Positions 37,345-46,411 of a stretch of 64,000 nt of DNA are shown here, piece by piece. Where the stretch lies: positions 558,001 to 622,000 of the forward strand of contig NZ_JAKFZN010000001.1 in the NCBI RefSeq assembly GCF_021654165.1, written 5' to 3'. The stretch comes from Nereida sp. MMG025 (GTDB lineage Bacteria; Pseudomonadota; Alphaproteobacteria; Rhodobacterales; Rhodobacteraceae). Numbering within the stretch: position 1 is the first letter of the stretch; each line of letters starts with the position of its first letter. The position numbers and the translations under genes are program-made. The notes under the pieces are model-generated. The model was not told the origin of the DNA. It saw only the letters and a list, made by a program, of their open reading frames with translations, and did not search any database.

Positions 37345-37382
37345 CCCCCGCCTTGACCCATGTCAGACGGGGGCACTTTTTT
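37345..37382 (+). terminator. Stem-loop with T-run beside the soxF stop
   Basis: Outer arms CCCCCG/CGGGGG and inner arms TGAC/GTCA with a CCAT loop, then six T on the plus strand ending inside the soxF stop codon. No plus-strand gene ends here. On the sox strand the hairpin has no following T-run, so it may act only as an mRNA 3'-end structure or a weak stop. Confidence 0.4.
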
Positions 37383-38649
37383 AGGTGAACATATCGGTGG
37401 TGATACCTGTGTACCAACCTTCCGATTCTTCATAAGTCGCCTTGCGGGTCTCTGCGTCTTCACCTGTTTGCGAGATAAAGCCATCCACCTTGGCGATTTT
37501 TTCGTCTGTCGCCTCATAGGTTGCGCCCACTTTGACACCGTCATTTGTGTCAATCAGCGACCAGCACGTGTTGGAGAACTTCGCAGGGAAAACACGTGAT
37601 CCCGTCAGCGCACCGCGGACCGCGTTCGCACAGACCTTGGCTTGCGAATTGGCCGAAAAGCCCGACTTGGGCATATCCCCCTGTTGGCTTGCATCGCCCA
37701 ACACATAGACATCTGCATCGGCTTTACTGCTCATGTCCGCGGCATTGACGGGCGCCCAGTTGCCATCGGTCACGCCTGCCATCTCGGCGATACGGCCAGC
37801 TTTCATCGCAGGGATGACGTTACACACATCAACCTTGGTTTCTTCGCCGTCGATGGTCAGTGTCATCGCATCAGGGTTCACCGATACGTTGCCGCCGCCG
37901 AAGTCCTCGCCAATCCAGTCGACCATACCGTCATAGTGGTTGCCCCACCCTTCCTGGAACAGCGCCATTTTCGAAAACTTCGGCTTGGGGTCCGCCACGA
38001 TTATCTTGGCGGTTGGGTTGTTCGCCTTGAGTTGGTGGGCCACCATCGAAATCCGCTCATAAGGGCCGGGCGGACAGCGATACGGGTTTGGCGGGGCGAC
38101 CATCGCAAATGTGCCGCCTTCTGGCATATTCATGATCTGCGCTTTGAGAAGTTCGGTCTGCGATCCACCTTTGTAGGCATGCGGCATGGCATTTTGTGCC
38201 GCAACCGACCAGCCTTCAACGGCGCCGTCCACGAAATCAATTCCGGGGCTCAGGATCAGTTTGTCATAGGGCAGCGATGCACCACCAGCCAGCGCAACTG
38301 TCTTGCTGTCGCGGTCAACATCCACGGCCCAGTCATGCACGACATTGATCCCGTATTTCGCGGCCAAGGTGCCATAGCTATGGCCCAGATCATCCATCTC
38401 TTTGAAGCCACCAAGATAGAGGTTTGAGAAAAAGCAGGTGTAATAGGTGCGCGTTGGTTCCACCAAGGTCACATCAATCTCGCCCTTGCTGTCTTTGGCG
38501 ATGTAGCGCGCGGCTGTAGCGCCTCCCGCGCCGCCACCAATGACAACCACGCGCGGTTTGCCGTGGCCCGCTGCCAGAACGGCAGGCGCTTGCAACGAGG
38601 CTGCAGCCGCCGCACCCGTTCCGATGAACATGCGTCTGTTAAGTTTCAT
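37381..38649 (-). CDS. soxF: SoxF, flavocytochrome c sulfide dehydrogenase flavoprotein
   Basis: 422-residue periplasmic flavoprotein. The Tat-type signal is MKLNRRMFIGTGAAAAASLQAPAVLAA. The FAD-binding fold is VVVIGGGAGGATAARYI, and the redox-active cysteines are in YYTCFFSNLYLGG and NTCWSLID. The C-terminal flavocytochrome-sulfide-dehydrogenase domain is complete. It pairs with SoxE, the upstream cytochrome, as in Paracoccus. Sulfide dehydrogenase activity is known for the pair; it is not essential for thiosulfate oxidation. Confidence 0.94.
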   Translation of the reverse strand: MKLNRRMFIGTGAAAAASLQAPAVLAAGHGKPRVVVIGGGAGGATAARYIAKDSKGEIDVTLVEPTRTYYTCFFSNLYLGGFKEMDDLGHSYGTLAAKYGINVVHDWAVDVDRDSKTVALAGGASLPYDKLILSPGIDFVDGAVEGWSVAAQNAMPHAYKGGSQTELLKAQIMNMPEGGTFAMVAPPNPYRCPPGPYERISMVAHQLKANNPTAKIIVADPKPKFSKMALFQEGWGNHYDGMVDWIGEDFGGGNVSVNPDAMTLTIDGEETKVDVCNVIPAMKAGRIAEMAGVTDGNWAPVNAADMSSKADADVYVLGDASQQGDMPKSGFSANSQAKVCANAVRGALTGSRVFPAKFSNTCWSLIDTNDGVKVGATYEATDEKIAKVDGFISQTGEDAETRKATYEESEGWYTGITTDMFT

Positions 38650-38675
38650 AGTTTTCCTCCCAGAAAATGGCCCCG

Positions 38676-39380
38676 TTAATCGAGGTCCTTAAAATATGCA
38701 GCCAAAGCTGCAATTTCGTCATCTGACAAACGACCCGCCATCATTTGCATCGCTGGATGCGGGCGCAGCTTTCGCTTGTAGGCGTGCATCGCGATCACAA
38801 AGTCCTCTTCGGGCCATTGCGTGATCGCAGGTATGCCATCTGACGATCCATCTGCCCTGTGACAGGTCAAACACTCGCTGCTCAGATACGCGCCGTATTC
38901 AGCATCACCTTTGAGCGCAAGAATTGCCGGATCAAGGTCATGGTCCGTGCCAATGGCGGTTGGTTCGGCCTCGGGTATATTGGCAGGATCATCTGAATAG
39001 ATCCGCAAATATGCCAAAAGGTCCGCCCGCTCTTGGGCGTTCTTGATACCACGGAAACTCATCCGTGTCTTGGAAACAAGTGTTTTGGGATTTTCGATAA
39101 ATGTATCAAGCGTTTGCGCGGTCCAAACCAGACCATCGGCACGCGCACGCTGCATCGAATTGGAGTAGCGATATCCTTCGTGATCGCCCGCTTTGCTGCC
39201 AAAAACGCCGTTAAGATGCGGGCCAATCCGGTCTTTGGCGCCGCTGCCAACCTGATGGCATCCAGAGCACTGATTAAAGATCTTTTCACCCTTTTCGGCG
39301 TCGCCAATCGCCTCTGCAAAACTTGCCCCGGCCACGACAAGCGCAGCCAGAGCAAGGGGGAGGACAAACGCAACGCGCAT
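38676..39380 (-). CDS. soxE: SoxE, di-heme cytochrome c
   Basis: 235 residues with a signal peptide (VAFVLPLALAALVVAGASFAEA). Two haem sites: CSGCH (FNQCSGCHQVG, a class I cytochrome fold) and CLTCH (SECLTCHRADG). It is the electron-accepting partner of SoxF. The ATG at 39380 comes 1 bp after the soxD stop; a TTG at 39395 is possible. The N-terminal haem domain resembles the C-terminal domain of SoxD, suggesting shared ancestry. Confidence 0.92.
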   Translation of the reverse strand: MRVAFVLPLALAALVVAGASFAEAIGDAEKGEKIFNQCSGCHQVGSGAKDRIGPHLNGVFGSKAGDHEGYRYSNSMQRARADGLVWTAQTLDTFIENPKTLVSKTRMSFRGIKNAQERADLLAYLRIYSDDPANIPEAEPTAIGTDHDLDPAILALKGDAEYGAYLSSECLTCHRADGSSDGIPAITQWPEEDFVIAMHAYKRKLRPHPAMQMMAGRLSDDEIAALAAYFKDLD

Positions 39381-39381
39381 C

Positions 39382-40428
39382 TCAGCTACCGTCAAATGTT
39401 GACAGATAAGCCGTGATCGCCTTCAAATCTTCTTCTTTTTTCAAGCCACGAAAGCTCATCTTGGTACCTTTCATATAGCCACGCGGATCAGCGAGGAAGG
39501 CTTGCAGGTTTTCTTGCGTCCACACTAAACCGTTTTCGCCAGCCGCAGCCATGGGTTTGGAATAGCGGAACCCTTCAACACTGCCAGCCGTCATCCCGAT
39601 AATGCCGTTCAGCATAGGACCAGACCCGTTTTTGGCCCCGTCCCCAACCTTATGACAGGCCTTGCAATTTCTGAACACTTTTTCACCCGCTTTGACCAAT
39701 TCAGGGTCAACGGCTGCGACTTGCACAGCTGTAGGCTCAGCCGCCTCTTCGGTGGCGTCCTCGGTTATCACAGCGGCATCTTGTTGGGCTGTGTCTTCTG
39801 TCGTTTCCTCTTCGGGCGTGACATCCAGAACAGCGGCACGCATCGTAATTTCAACGCTGTCTTTGCAGTTTTCCATACATGGCTCGCCGACCCATTTGGT
39901 GAATTCGGTTTCCATGCGGTCATCCACGAAAAAGCCGCCTGCATTTGGCATCTCGAACGCGGCAAAGGTCTCTTTTGACAAAACAAAATCATCATCGACC
40001 AGATCGTTGGAATACAGGATGTAGGCCACAATCGCATAAACATCATCGGGTTCCAAAGACTGCGCGTTACCAAAAGGCATCGAGCGGTTCACGTAATCCC
40101 ACGTTGTCGACAGATAGGGCCAGTAGCTGCCGACCGTTTTCAACGGGTCTTCATCGGCCAAAGTATCGGCACCACCGGCCAGCTTGGGCCAGTTGTCGAC
40201 ACCTTCGGCAAAATCGCCGTGACAGGCCGCGCATTGATCTGCGAACACCTCTTCACCTGTCCAAACATCGCCAGACCCTTCGGGCAGCCCCGTCCCGTCA
40301 GGACGGATATCGATGTCCCAAGCGGCAATTTCTTCTGGCAACGCTGTGCGCCCAAGGCCAAAGCCCTCGGCGAACGCAGGGGTCGCCATCACCATCAGCG
40401 CCGCACCTACCTTAAGAAACTTCGACAT
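39382..40428 (-). CDS. soxD: SoxD, di-heme cytochrome c subunit of sulfur dehydrogenase
   Basis: 348 residues with signal peptide SKFLKVGAALMVMATPAFA. Haem sites are CAACH (FADQCAACHGDF) and CKACH (FRNCKACHKVG), joined by an acidic Glu/Thr/Ala linker. Two extra cysteines (EPCMENCKD) sit in the first domain. It partners SoxC in the Sox(CD)2 complex, which oxidises SoxY-bound sulfane sulfur. Start 40428 has GGGAGG upstream and overlaps the soxC end by 17 bp. The longer frame to 40581 is only the soxC shadow. Confidence 0.95.
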   Translation of the reverse strand: MSKFLKVGAALMVMATPAFAEGFGLGRTALPEEIAAWDIDIRPDGTGLPEGSGDVWTGEEVFADQCAACHGDFAEGVDNWPKLAGGADTLADEDPLKTVGSYWPYLSTTWDYVNRSMPFGNAQSLEPDDVYAIVAYILYSNDLVDDDFVLSKETFAAFEMPNAGGFFVDDRMETEFTKWVGEPCMENCKDSVEITMRAAVLDVTPEEETTEDTAQQDAAVITEDATEEAAEPTAVQVAAVDPELVKAGEKVFRNCKACHKVGDGAKNGSGPMLNGIIGMTAGSVEGFRYSKPMAAAGENGLVWTQENLQAFLADPRGYMKGTKMSFRGLKKEEDLKAITAYLSTFDGS

Positions 40429-41689
40429 TTTCCGCCTCCCCGTCTGGGCGCACCCACCATGTCTGGATACAGTTATTGTGATAGATTGAATTGAGACCGC
40501 GCACCTCGCGCAGCTGCGCTTTGGTTGGCTGGACATAGCCCGTCTCATCCATCGCGCGGGATTGCAGGAACATTTCCTCACCGTCCCAATCCGTATCCAG
40601 ATAGAAACGGGTCAGCGCCATTTTCTCGCCCGGTTTGGCAAGCCGTGCCGTCTCCCAGGTCTTGCCACCATCCTTGGAGACATCAACGCGGGTAATCGCC
40701 CCGCGCCCCGACCACGCCAGCCCCGTGATCACCAACGGCCCCTTGCCGTGTTTGATCGGCGCTTGCGGGCTTGGGCTGGTGACAACCGATTTGGCATCCA
40801 TCGCCCATGTCCATTTGCGGGCGGTGCCGTCCTCCATAACGTCTGTGTATTTGCTGGTTTCCTCGCGGCTTTCAACGGGGCCGTCCATGACCTCAATGCG
40901 GCGGATCCATTTGACCCACATGTTGCCTTCCCACCCGGGCACAACCAGCCGCACAGGATAGCCGTGCTCTTTGCGCAGGGCCTCACCATTGGCTTTGAAC
41001 GCGATCAGACAGTCATCTAGGGCCTTTTCCATGGGGATCGAACGCCCGTTGGACGACGCATCAGCCCCTTCCACATACACCCATTTGTCCGACAGATCGC
41101 CCGCCGTATCCAAGCCTGCTTCTTCCAAAAGCGTGCGCAGCGGGACGCCTGTGTATTCCATGTTGTGGATCATGCCGTGGGTGAACTGCGCACCGTTCAG
41201 CTGTGCGCCCGCCCATTCCATACCCGTATTGGCCGCACACTCGCAGAAATACACATGGTTTTCACGTGGGAAGCGTTCCAGATCATCATAGCTAAAAATC
41301 AGCGGACGGTCGACAAGCCCGTTGATCATCAAACGGTAGTCTTGCTTGCGCAATTCAATCGCACCCGAATGATGACGCTCAAACGCGCAGCCCTGCGGGG
41401 TAATGGTGCCGTCCAGCGCATGAATGGGCGTGAAGTTGATCGAACTGATGGTATCCGCGGTCAGCCATTCGACATTGCGCCGCACCACATCGCCCTCAAA
41501 TTCGATGGGCATGCCGTAGGGCGTGGCGTCCACGCCATCGCCCAGACCACTGGCCCATGATTGGACCTCGGTGATCAGGGGGTCGGGTGTATTGGCCTTG
41601 GCCGCCCCTGCCGCAACGGCGCCCGCGCCTGCAGCCGCCGCGCCGCGCAAAAACCCGCGCCGTGATGTGCCTTTTGAGGGTTTTGACAT
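40412..41689 (-). CDS. soxC: SoxC, molybdenum subunit of sulfane dehydrogenase
   Basis: 425 residues of the sulfite-oxidase family. The Tat signal is [24 protein letters not shown]. The molybdopterin ligand cysteine lies in VYFCECAANTGMEW, with HGMIHNMEYTGVPLRTLLEEAG after it and a C-terminal Mo-co dimerisation domain. The ATG at 41689 follows AAGGAGG. The presence of soxCD predicts complete oxidation of thiosulfate to sulfate without sulfur globules. Confidence 0.96.
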   Translation of the reverse strand: MSKPSKGTSRRGFLRGAAAAGAGAVAAGAAKANTPDPLITEVQSWASGLGDGVDATPYGMPIEFEGDVVRRNVEWLTADTISSINFTPIHALDGTITPQGCAFERHHSGAIELRKQDYRLMINGLVDRPLIFSYDDLERFPRENHVYFCECAANTGMEWAGAQLNGAQFTHGMIHNMEYTGVPLRTLLEEAGLDTAGDLSDKWVYVEGADASSNGRSIPMEKALDDCLIAFKANGEALRKEHGYPVRLVVPGWEGNMWVKWIRRIEVMDGPVESREETSKYTDVMEDGTARKWTWAMDAKSVVTSPSPQAPIKHGKGPLVITGLAWSGRGAITRVDVSKDGGKTWETARLAKPGEKMALTRFYLDTDWDGEEMFLQSRAMDETGYVQPTKAQLREVRGLNSIYHNNCIQTWWVRPDGEAENVEVS

Positions 41690-41725
41690 CCTGTGTGCCT
41701 CCTTCATAAGCTCGTTAATCTTGGG

Positions 41726-43423
41726 TCACGCGCCGATCACTTCGACGCTGTTGTTTGGATCAATGGTGACGGTGCCTTGCTTGCGAATGTGGTTTTCCAC
41801 CACGTCCCAAATCTGCGGCCCTTCGGTGCCTTCGTTGACAGAGGCCCACCCCGCGACCTGATAGGTCTTGGCGGGACCAATTTTTTCACCTGTTTTAAGC
41901 AACGTCATATCGGTGATGCGTTCGCCCTGCGGTTTGGTGATATCAAGGCGATACCCAAGTCCGCCTGTGCGCACCATGTCGCCGCCCTGCTGATAATAGG
42001 GATCTGGATTGAACAGGTTATCGGCCACGTCCTCCATCACGACATGCAGGAATTCCCCCGTCATTTCAGTGCGGTAGGCCTTGCCGTATGTCATTGATGT
42101 GACGTTCCAGATGTCTTCGCGAGTGATGTCCTGCCCTGGCAACAGGCTTGGCCCCCACCGCACACCGGGCGATAGCGCGATATCGGCTTCACGCTCCGAA
42201 ATCAGCGCATCACAGATCAGATCATCCCATGTGCCGTTGAAATTACCACGGCGATAAAGCAGCGATCCGGTTTGGCCAATGACCTCGCCCATCGCCTCTT
42301 GATAAGGCGCGCGCACCTTGTTGATGACCGACGCGACCTCCGCATCGGGGGCAATCACGTCCGAAAAAATCGGGATCAACTTGTGACGAAAGCCCATCAT
42401 CTTACCGTCCCGCACGTCCAGATCAACGCGGCTGACAAACTTACCGTTTGAGCCTGAGGCGACAATGATCGTCTCGCCCACCGTCACAGGTTCAGGCAAA
42501 GCATCATGGGTGTGACCTGACAGGATCACATCAATGCCTTTGACGATCGTGGCCATCTTCTTGTCGACATCAAAGCCGTTGTGCGACAGGGCAACCACCA
42601 GTTCCGCACCTTGTGCGCGGACCTCATCAACCATCTCCTGCATATTCTCGTCGCGGATGCCAAAGGCATATTCGGGGAACATCCAGCCCGGGTTGGCGAT
42701 GGGCATATAGGGGAAGGCCTGACCGATGACGGCGATCTTGACACCGCCACGCTCAAAGAATTTGTAGGGCGGGAACAATTCAGCGGGTTCATCCCACTCT
42801 GCATCAAAAATGTTCTGACCCAGTGCCGCAAAAGGCAACCCTTCAACCAGCTCGTTCACACGTTCGGACCCCAAGGTGAATTCCCAGTGGAATGTCATCG
42901 CATCGGGTTTCAGCGCGTTCATCACATCCACCATATCTTGGCCCTGCGTATGATAGCAGGTGTAGCTGCCGTGCCATGTGTCGCCGCCGTCCAGCAACAA
43001 CGCATCGGGGCGATCGGATCGGATCTGATTGATCACAGTGGCCATGCGGTCCAACCCGCCAACGCGCCCGTAGCCTTGCGCAAGCGCCGTAAAGTCATCC
43101 GAACTCAGCGCATAATGGGATGGCGAACCGTCGTTGATGCCATACATCTTGCGGAAATCAGCGCCCGTCACATGGGGCACCTTCCCGCGGTTATCACCAA
43201 CCCCGATATTGATCGAAGGTTCGCGGAAATAGATCGGTTTAAGCTGCGCATGAATGTCTGTGACGTGGATCAACGACACATTGCCAAAGGTATCGAACTG
43301 CAAAAGCTGGTCTTGGGTCAGCGCCTGTTGCGCGGCCAGTCGCGACCAATTTCCGAAGCCTGACGCCCCAAGAATTGCGCTGGCGGCCATACTGCTTTGC
43401 AAAAAATCACGGCGTGAAATCAT
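41726..43423 (-). CDS. soxB: SoxB, thiosulfohydrolase
   Basis: 565 residues; periplasmic di-manganese enzyme that releases sulfate from SoxY-bound thiosulfonate. The Tat signal is MISRRDFLQSSMAASAILGASG. Metal-site motifs are IHVTDIHAQL, LLLDGGDTWHGS, ALSHNGFDVD and VILSGHTHDALPEP, followed by a 5'-nucleotidase-like C-terminal domain. It is the marker gene of the Sox pathway. An intrinsic terminator lies just upstream, between soxA and soxB. Confidence 0.97.
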   Translation of the reverse strand: MISRRDFLQSSMAASAILGASGFGNWSRLAAQQALTQDQLLQFDTFGNVSLIHVTDIHAQLKPIYFREPSINIGVGDNRGKVPHVTGADFRKMYGINDGSPSHYALSSDDFTALAQGYGRVGGLDRMATVINQIRSDRPDALLLDGGDTWHGSYTCYHTQGQDMVDVMNALKPDAMTFHWEFTLGSERVNELVEGLPFAALGQNIFDAEWDEPAELFPPYKFFERGGVKIAVIGQAFPYMPIANPGWMFPEYAFGIRDENMQEMVDEVRAQGAELVVALSHNGFDVDKKMATIVKGIDVILSGHTHDALPEPVTVGETIIVASGSNGKFVSRVDLDVRDGKMMGFRHKLIPIFSDVIAPDAEVASVINKVRAPYQEAMGEVIGQTGSLLYRRGNFNGTWDDLICDALISEREADIALSPGVRWGPSLLPGQDITREDIWNVTSMTYGKAYRTEMTGEFLHVVMEDVADNLFNPDPYYQQGGDMVRTGGLGYRLDITKPQGERITDMTLLKTGEKIGPAKTYQVAGWASVNEGTEGPQIWDVVENHIRKQGTVTIDPNNSVEVIGA

Positions 43424-43474
43424 CGGGCTACTCTCTCCACTGCATCTTCATGCGAATTTTTGAATATTGTTGGG

Positions 43475-43506
43475 AAAAAATACCCCCGCCAGTCTCATGG
43501 CGGGGG
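43475..43506 (-). terminator. Intrinsic terminator between soxA and soxB
   Basis: On the sox strand a perfect 9-bp stem CCCCCGCCA/TGGCGGGGG with a 6-nt loop, followed by TATTTTTT. It lies 13 bp after the soxA stop and about 50 bp before the soxB start. It should reduce or block read-through from soxXYZA into soxBCDEF. Confidence 0.8.
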
Positions 43507-43518
43507 CATTTCTAAGCG

Positions 43519-44373
43519 TTAGTTACGGATCGACGGACCTTCGACCGACAAACCATTGCCGCGCGAGGCGACATAAAGCTCAAGTGCGACAAACTCGGGG
43601 CTACCGGGGTTGTATGTCTCGGCACGTGTGTCACGCACACAGCCTTTGAAACGAGCATGCACCGAATTCAGCTTGGTGTTTTTCAAACGGTATACAGGGA
43701 AACCGTTGATCTGACCCTGGCTCAGGTGATCGGCGCGGATCATCATGCCATAGCTGTCTTCATGACAGTTCGCGCATGACAGCTCTAACTGGCCTGTGCG
43801 CGTGTAGTAAAGCTCTTTGCCCTTCTCCCACGTCTCGGCCACAGGGCCGTCAATGGCCACATTGATGGGCAAACCGCGCGATACCGACGAGATCAGAGCA
43901 ACCATGTTCGTCATATCACCTGATGTGTAGCCGTATTTTTCAGCACCCATCTGGTTTTCACGACAATCGTTGACCTGCATCTCCAGCGTGCGCACTTCGC
44001 CTGTTGCCTCGTTCCACTTGGGATAGACAGCCCGCACACCCGCCATTGAGTCCGTGGCACCATGGCAGCTTGCACAGGATTTGCCTTCGGACCCTTCGGG
44101 GGTGTTCCAGACCTCTTCGGCCTGCTCCACAAAGATCATACCGGGATTGTCGAAATCATCGGCCTGCATTGCGCGGGTTTCTGTCCCGCGGAAAAGCCAG
44201 CCCGAATAAATCTCGTCCAAAGCGTCCGACAGATGCGAAGGCGCAGCTGTCTTGGTCACCATCTCGGTCTCTTCATTCAGGATCAGCGTGTCATCTGCTG
44301 GCTCGGCAGAGACCGCGGCACCCATGATCGAAAGAACGGCAACTGCGCTCAATGTGTTTTTGAGTAGTGTCAT
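43519..44373 (-). CDS. soxA: SoxA, di-heme cytochrome c subunit
   Basis: 284 residues with signal peptide MTLLKNTLSAVAVLSIMGAAVSA. Haem sites are CASCH (KSCASCHGATD) and CANCH (LSCANCHEDSYG). The distal cysteine in FKGCVRDTRAE corresponds to the catalytic haem-ligand cysteine of SoxA. With SoxX it forms SoxXA, which conjugates thiosulfate to the SoxY cysteine. It lies 44 bp after soxZ. Confidence 0.96.
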   Translation of the reverse strand: MTLLKNTLSAVAVLSIMGAAVSAEPADDTLILNEETEMVTKTAAPSHLSDALDEIYSGWLFRGTETRAMQADDFDNPGMIFVEQAEEVWNTPEGSEGKSCASCHGATDSMAGVRAVYPKWNEATGEVRTLEMQVNDCRENQMGAEKYGYTSGDMTNMVALISSVSRGLPINVAIDGPVAETWEKGKELYYTRTGQLELSCANCHEDSYGMMIRADHLSQGQINGFPVYRLKNTKLNSVHARFKGCVRDTRAETYNPGSPEFVALELYVASRGNGLSVEGPSIRN

Positions 44374-44417
44374 TATTACTCCTCCCCGGATTATTATATG
44401 ACAAAAACGCAGTGCCC

Positions 44418-44747
44418 TTAGGCCATCGCGATCGTTTTGCTTTCCTCGTAGACCGAACCATCGTCGTCATACCACGTGAATTTGAACTCACCAGCTTCTG
44501 GCACAAGGGCTTCGAACTCGAAGAACGGGTTGGTCGAAATCGCAGGCTCCATCGCCACATCGATCACGTTTTCACCGTTAAAATCGCAGGTAAAGCGGTT
44601 GATGATCGACCGTGGGATCGCATTGCCTTCTTTGTCTTTACGCTGACCCGATTCCATCTTGTGGCTGATCAGGGTCTTGATGGTGATCGTATCACCGGCA
44701 GCCGCTGTCTTTGGGACCTTAACGCGGGGTTTTGCACCACTTGCCAT
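44418..44747 (-). CDS. soxZ: SoxZ, sulfur carrier partner
   Basis: 109 residues, a small beta-sandwich. Signatures: PRVKVPKTAAAGDTITIKTLISHKMESG and RSIINRFTCDFNGENV, then FFEFEALVPEAGEFKFTWYDDDG. It has no signal peptide and is exported in complex with SoxY through the Tat route. It lies 24 bp after soxY. Confidence 0.97.
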   Translation of the reverse strand: MASGAKPRVKVPKTAAAGDTITIKTLISHKMESGQRKDKEGNAIPRSIINRFTCDFNGENVIDVAMEPAISTNPFFEFEALVPEAGEFKFTWYDDDGSVYEESKTIAMA

Positions 44748-44771
44748 GTCGTATTCTCCTATATCTTTACC

Positions 44772-45191
44772 TTAGCCGCCGCAGCCGCCGATTGTGACTT
44801 TTACGGTGCTGGATGCTTTCGCAAATGTGCCGTCGTTCATCTTGGCAATCGCCACAACATCCTGTGTGCCGGCCAGACGGATACGGGTCGAAGCAGCGCG
44901 CGATGCGGCCAGCTTACCGAATTTGAAGTTCGCAACGCCCGGTGTCGGGTTGCCCATCGCCAGAACGAGGATTTCAGCCGCGCCCTCTGACGACACCTCG
45001 ATTGGCACAGTGTTGCCGTTTTCGGCAATCTCTGGCGCGGTCAGCGTGATATCCCCGCCATCCGCAACATCTGCGCCACCTGTAAAAGCAGCAATCGCAT
45101 CTTCACCTGCCGCCGAAACGCGGAAAGGGATGCCCGCAACAACCAGCGCGCCAGCGCCCATCAGCAATGCATTGCGTCGTGTCAGTTCCAT
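44772..45191 (-). CDS. soxY: SoxY, sulfur-carrier subunit
   Basis: 139 residues from the ATG at 45191 (AGGAG upstream). The Tat signal is LTRRNALLMGAGALVVAG. The C-terminus is the diagnostic swinging arm GGCGG, whose cysteine carries all pathway intermediates. The longer frame to 45245 adds only intergenic residues. Confidence 0.97.
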   Translation of the reverse strand: MELTRRNALLMGAGALVVAGIPFRVSAAGEDAIAAFTGGADVADGGDITLTAPEIAENGNTVPIEVSSEGAAEILVLAMGNPTPGVANFKFGKLAASRAASTRIRLAGTQDVVAIAKMNDGTFAKASSTVKVTIGGCGG

Positions 45192-45241
45192 ATTTAACTC
45201 CTGATCTTGTGGGTCGCGGCCCTGGGCCTGCGACCTCGGGG

Positions 45242-45715
45242 TCAATCCTTGAGGGTTACCAGATAGGCAACCACATCTTCGATTTGTTGTGCTGTCAGCA
45301 ACGGCGCGAATGTGTCATCCGCCGCCTTGCCTGTGTAGGCCTTGCCCGGGCGGGTGAACCCTTCGGTTTTGTAAAACGAAGGCATCATAGATCCGTCGAA
45401 CATCATCTTGGCGTTTGCCACAATGCCGCGCAGCTCTGCTTCGCTCCAGCGGTCGCCTGCACCGTCAAGCATCGGACCAATCTCACCGTGGAATGGGATC
45501 TCTGCCAAATCGGTCGCTGTGTGGCACGCCACGCAGTTACCAAGGCTTTTGTTGCTTACAATTTTGCGGCCCTCTGCGGGATCACCCGCAACACCTGTCA
45601 GGGACTGGGCCACAGCGCCATCTTCGTATTTTACATCTGTTGGCAACACTTCCGCGGCGTTCAGCGCAAAGCTGGTCGCCACAACCGCACAAAAAGACAT
45701 TATTGGGGTTCGCAT
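45242..45715 (-). CDS. soxX: SoxX, mono-heme cytochrome c subunit
   Basis: 158 residues from the ATG at 45715, which has GGAGTGGAGG upstream. The signal peptide ends at ALNA. The haem site is CVACH (LGNCVACHTATDL), with the distal methionine in DGSMMPSFY. It forms SoxXA with SoxA. The leader region carries the second predicted SoxR operator, so soxX probably starts its own transcript. Confidence 0.95.
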   Translation of the reverse strand: MRTPIMSFCAVVATSFALNAAEVLPTDVKYEDGAVAQSLTGVAGDPAEGRKIVSNKSLGNCVACHTATDLAEIPFHGEIGPMLDGAGDRWSEAELRGIVANAKMMFDGSMMPSFYKTEGFTRPGKAYTGKAADDTFAPLLTAQQIEDVVAYLVTLKD

Positions 45716-45775
45716 GTGTCCTCCACTCCACATTTGTTGTCGGCATACTGTAGGACACAAAAATGTAAGCAAGCA

Positions 45776-45798
45776 ATCACTATATTCGAATAAGTGAT
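45776..45798. promoter_or_regulatory. Predicted SoxR operator in the soxW-soxX gap
   Basis: A perfect 10-bp palindrome TATTCGAATA is flanked by outer arms ATCACT and AGTGAT. It lies 61-83 bp upstream of the soxX start. It shares the 9-mer ACTATATTC with the soxS-soxV site. SoxR of Pseudaminobacter is known to bind the equivalent wx and sv gaps. Confidence 0.7.
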
Positions 45799-45824
45799 TT
45801 TAGTTGGTCAACCTATTGAAAGAA

Positions 45825-46400
45825 TTAATTACTTTCTCTGCGTTCCTGGATTTTACGGGCGTGATATCGCTGGAAATCCTCTTGGGATGTATCCAGATAT
45901 CGCTCCTCATTCACCCATGTAAACATATCCAGAGTCGTTTGTGCGCCAAACGCACCCGGCATCATTGCAACCGTGGCTTGTTGTGCCGTCAGATCGGCCT
46001 CAACCTCTTGGGGAAAGAACATCACAGACGGTGTAAACAACATCCCCCACTTTCGGGCGGCCTGCTTTTCACTCAGCACCTCCCCGTCAAAATCAACGAC
46101 CTCAAGATCACCATGAAGGTTGATCTGCACAACGAAAAAATTGTCGGTGATATAGTTGGCAATTTCGTCACGCGGATAGACCTCGTTGTGCATCTTGGTG
46201 CAATAAATGCAGCCGCGCTGTTCTATCATCACAACAAGGCGTTTGCCTTCCGCATTCGCCTCTTCCAGATCTTCGCGCAGGTCTTTAAAGGTATCGCGCA
46301 TCCATGTAGTCTTGTGCAGACCGTCATCACCAATTTCGGCCGCACTTACGCTCAACGCCAGAAATGGCAGGGCAAGTATCATCGCAAACAAACGGGACAT
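45825..46400 (-). CDS. soxW: SoxW, periplasmic thioredoxin
   Basis: 191 residues with signal peptide MSRLFAMILALPFLALSVSA. The thioredoxin active site is CIYC (EQRGCIYCTKMHNEV) and the cis-proline loop is FTPSVMFF. It receives electrons from SoxV and keeps SoxY or other periplasmic thiols reduced. The soxV gene lies 11 bp upstream. Confidence 0.94.
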   Translation of the reverse strand: MSRLFAMILALPFLALSVSAAEIGDDGLHKTTWMRDTFKDLREDLEEANAEGKRLVVMIEQRGCIYCTKMHNEVYPRDEIANYITDNFFVVQINLHGDLEVVDFDGEVLSEKQAARKWGMLFTPSVMFFPQEVEADLTAQQATVAMMPGAFGAQTTLDMFTWVNEERYLDTSQEDFQRYHARKIQERRESN

Positions 46401-46411
46401 AACGAACTCCT

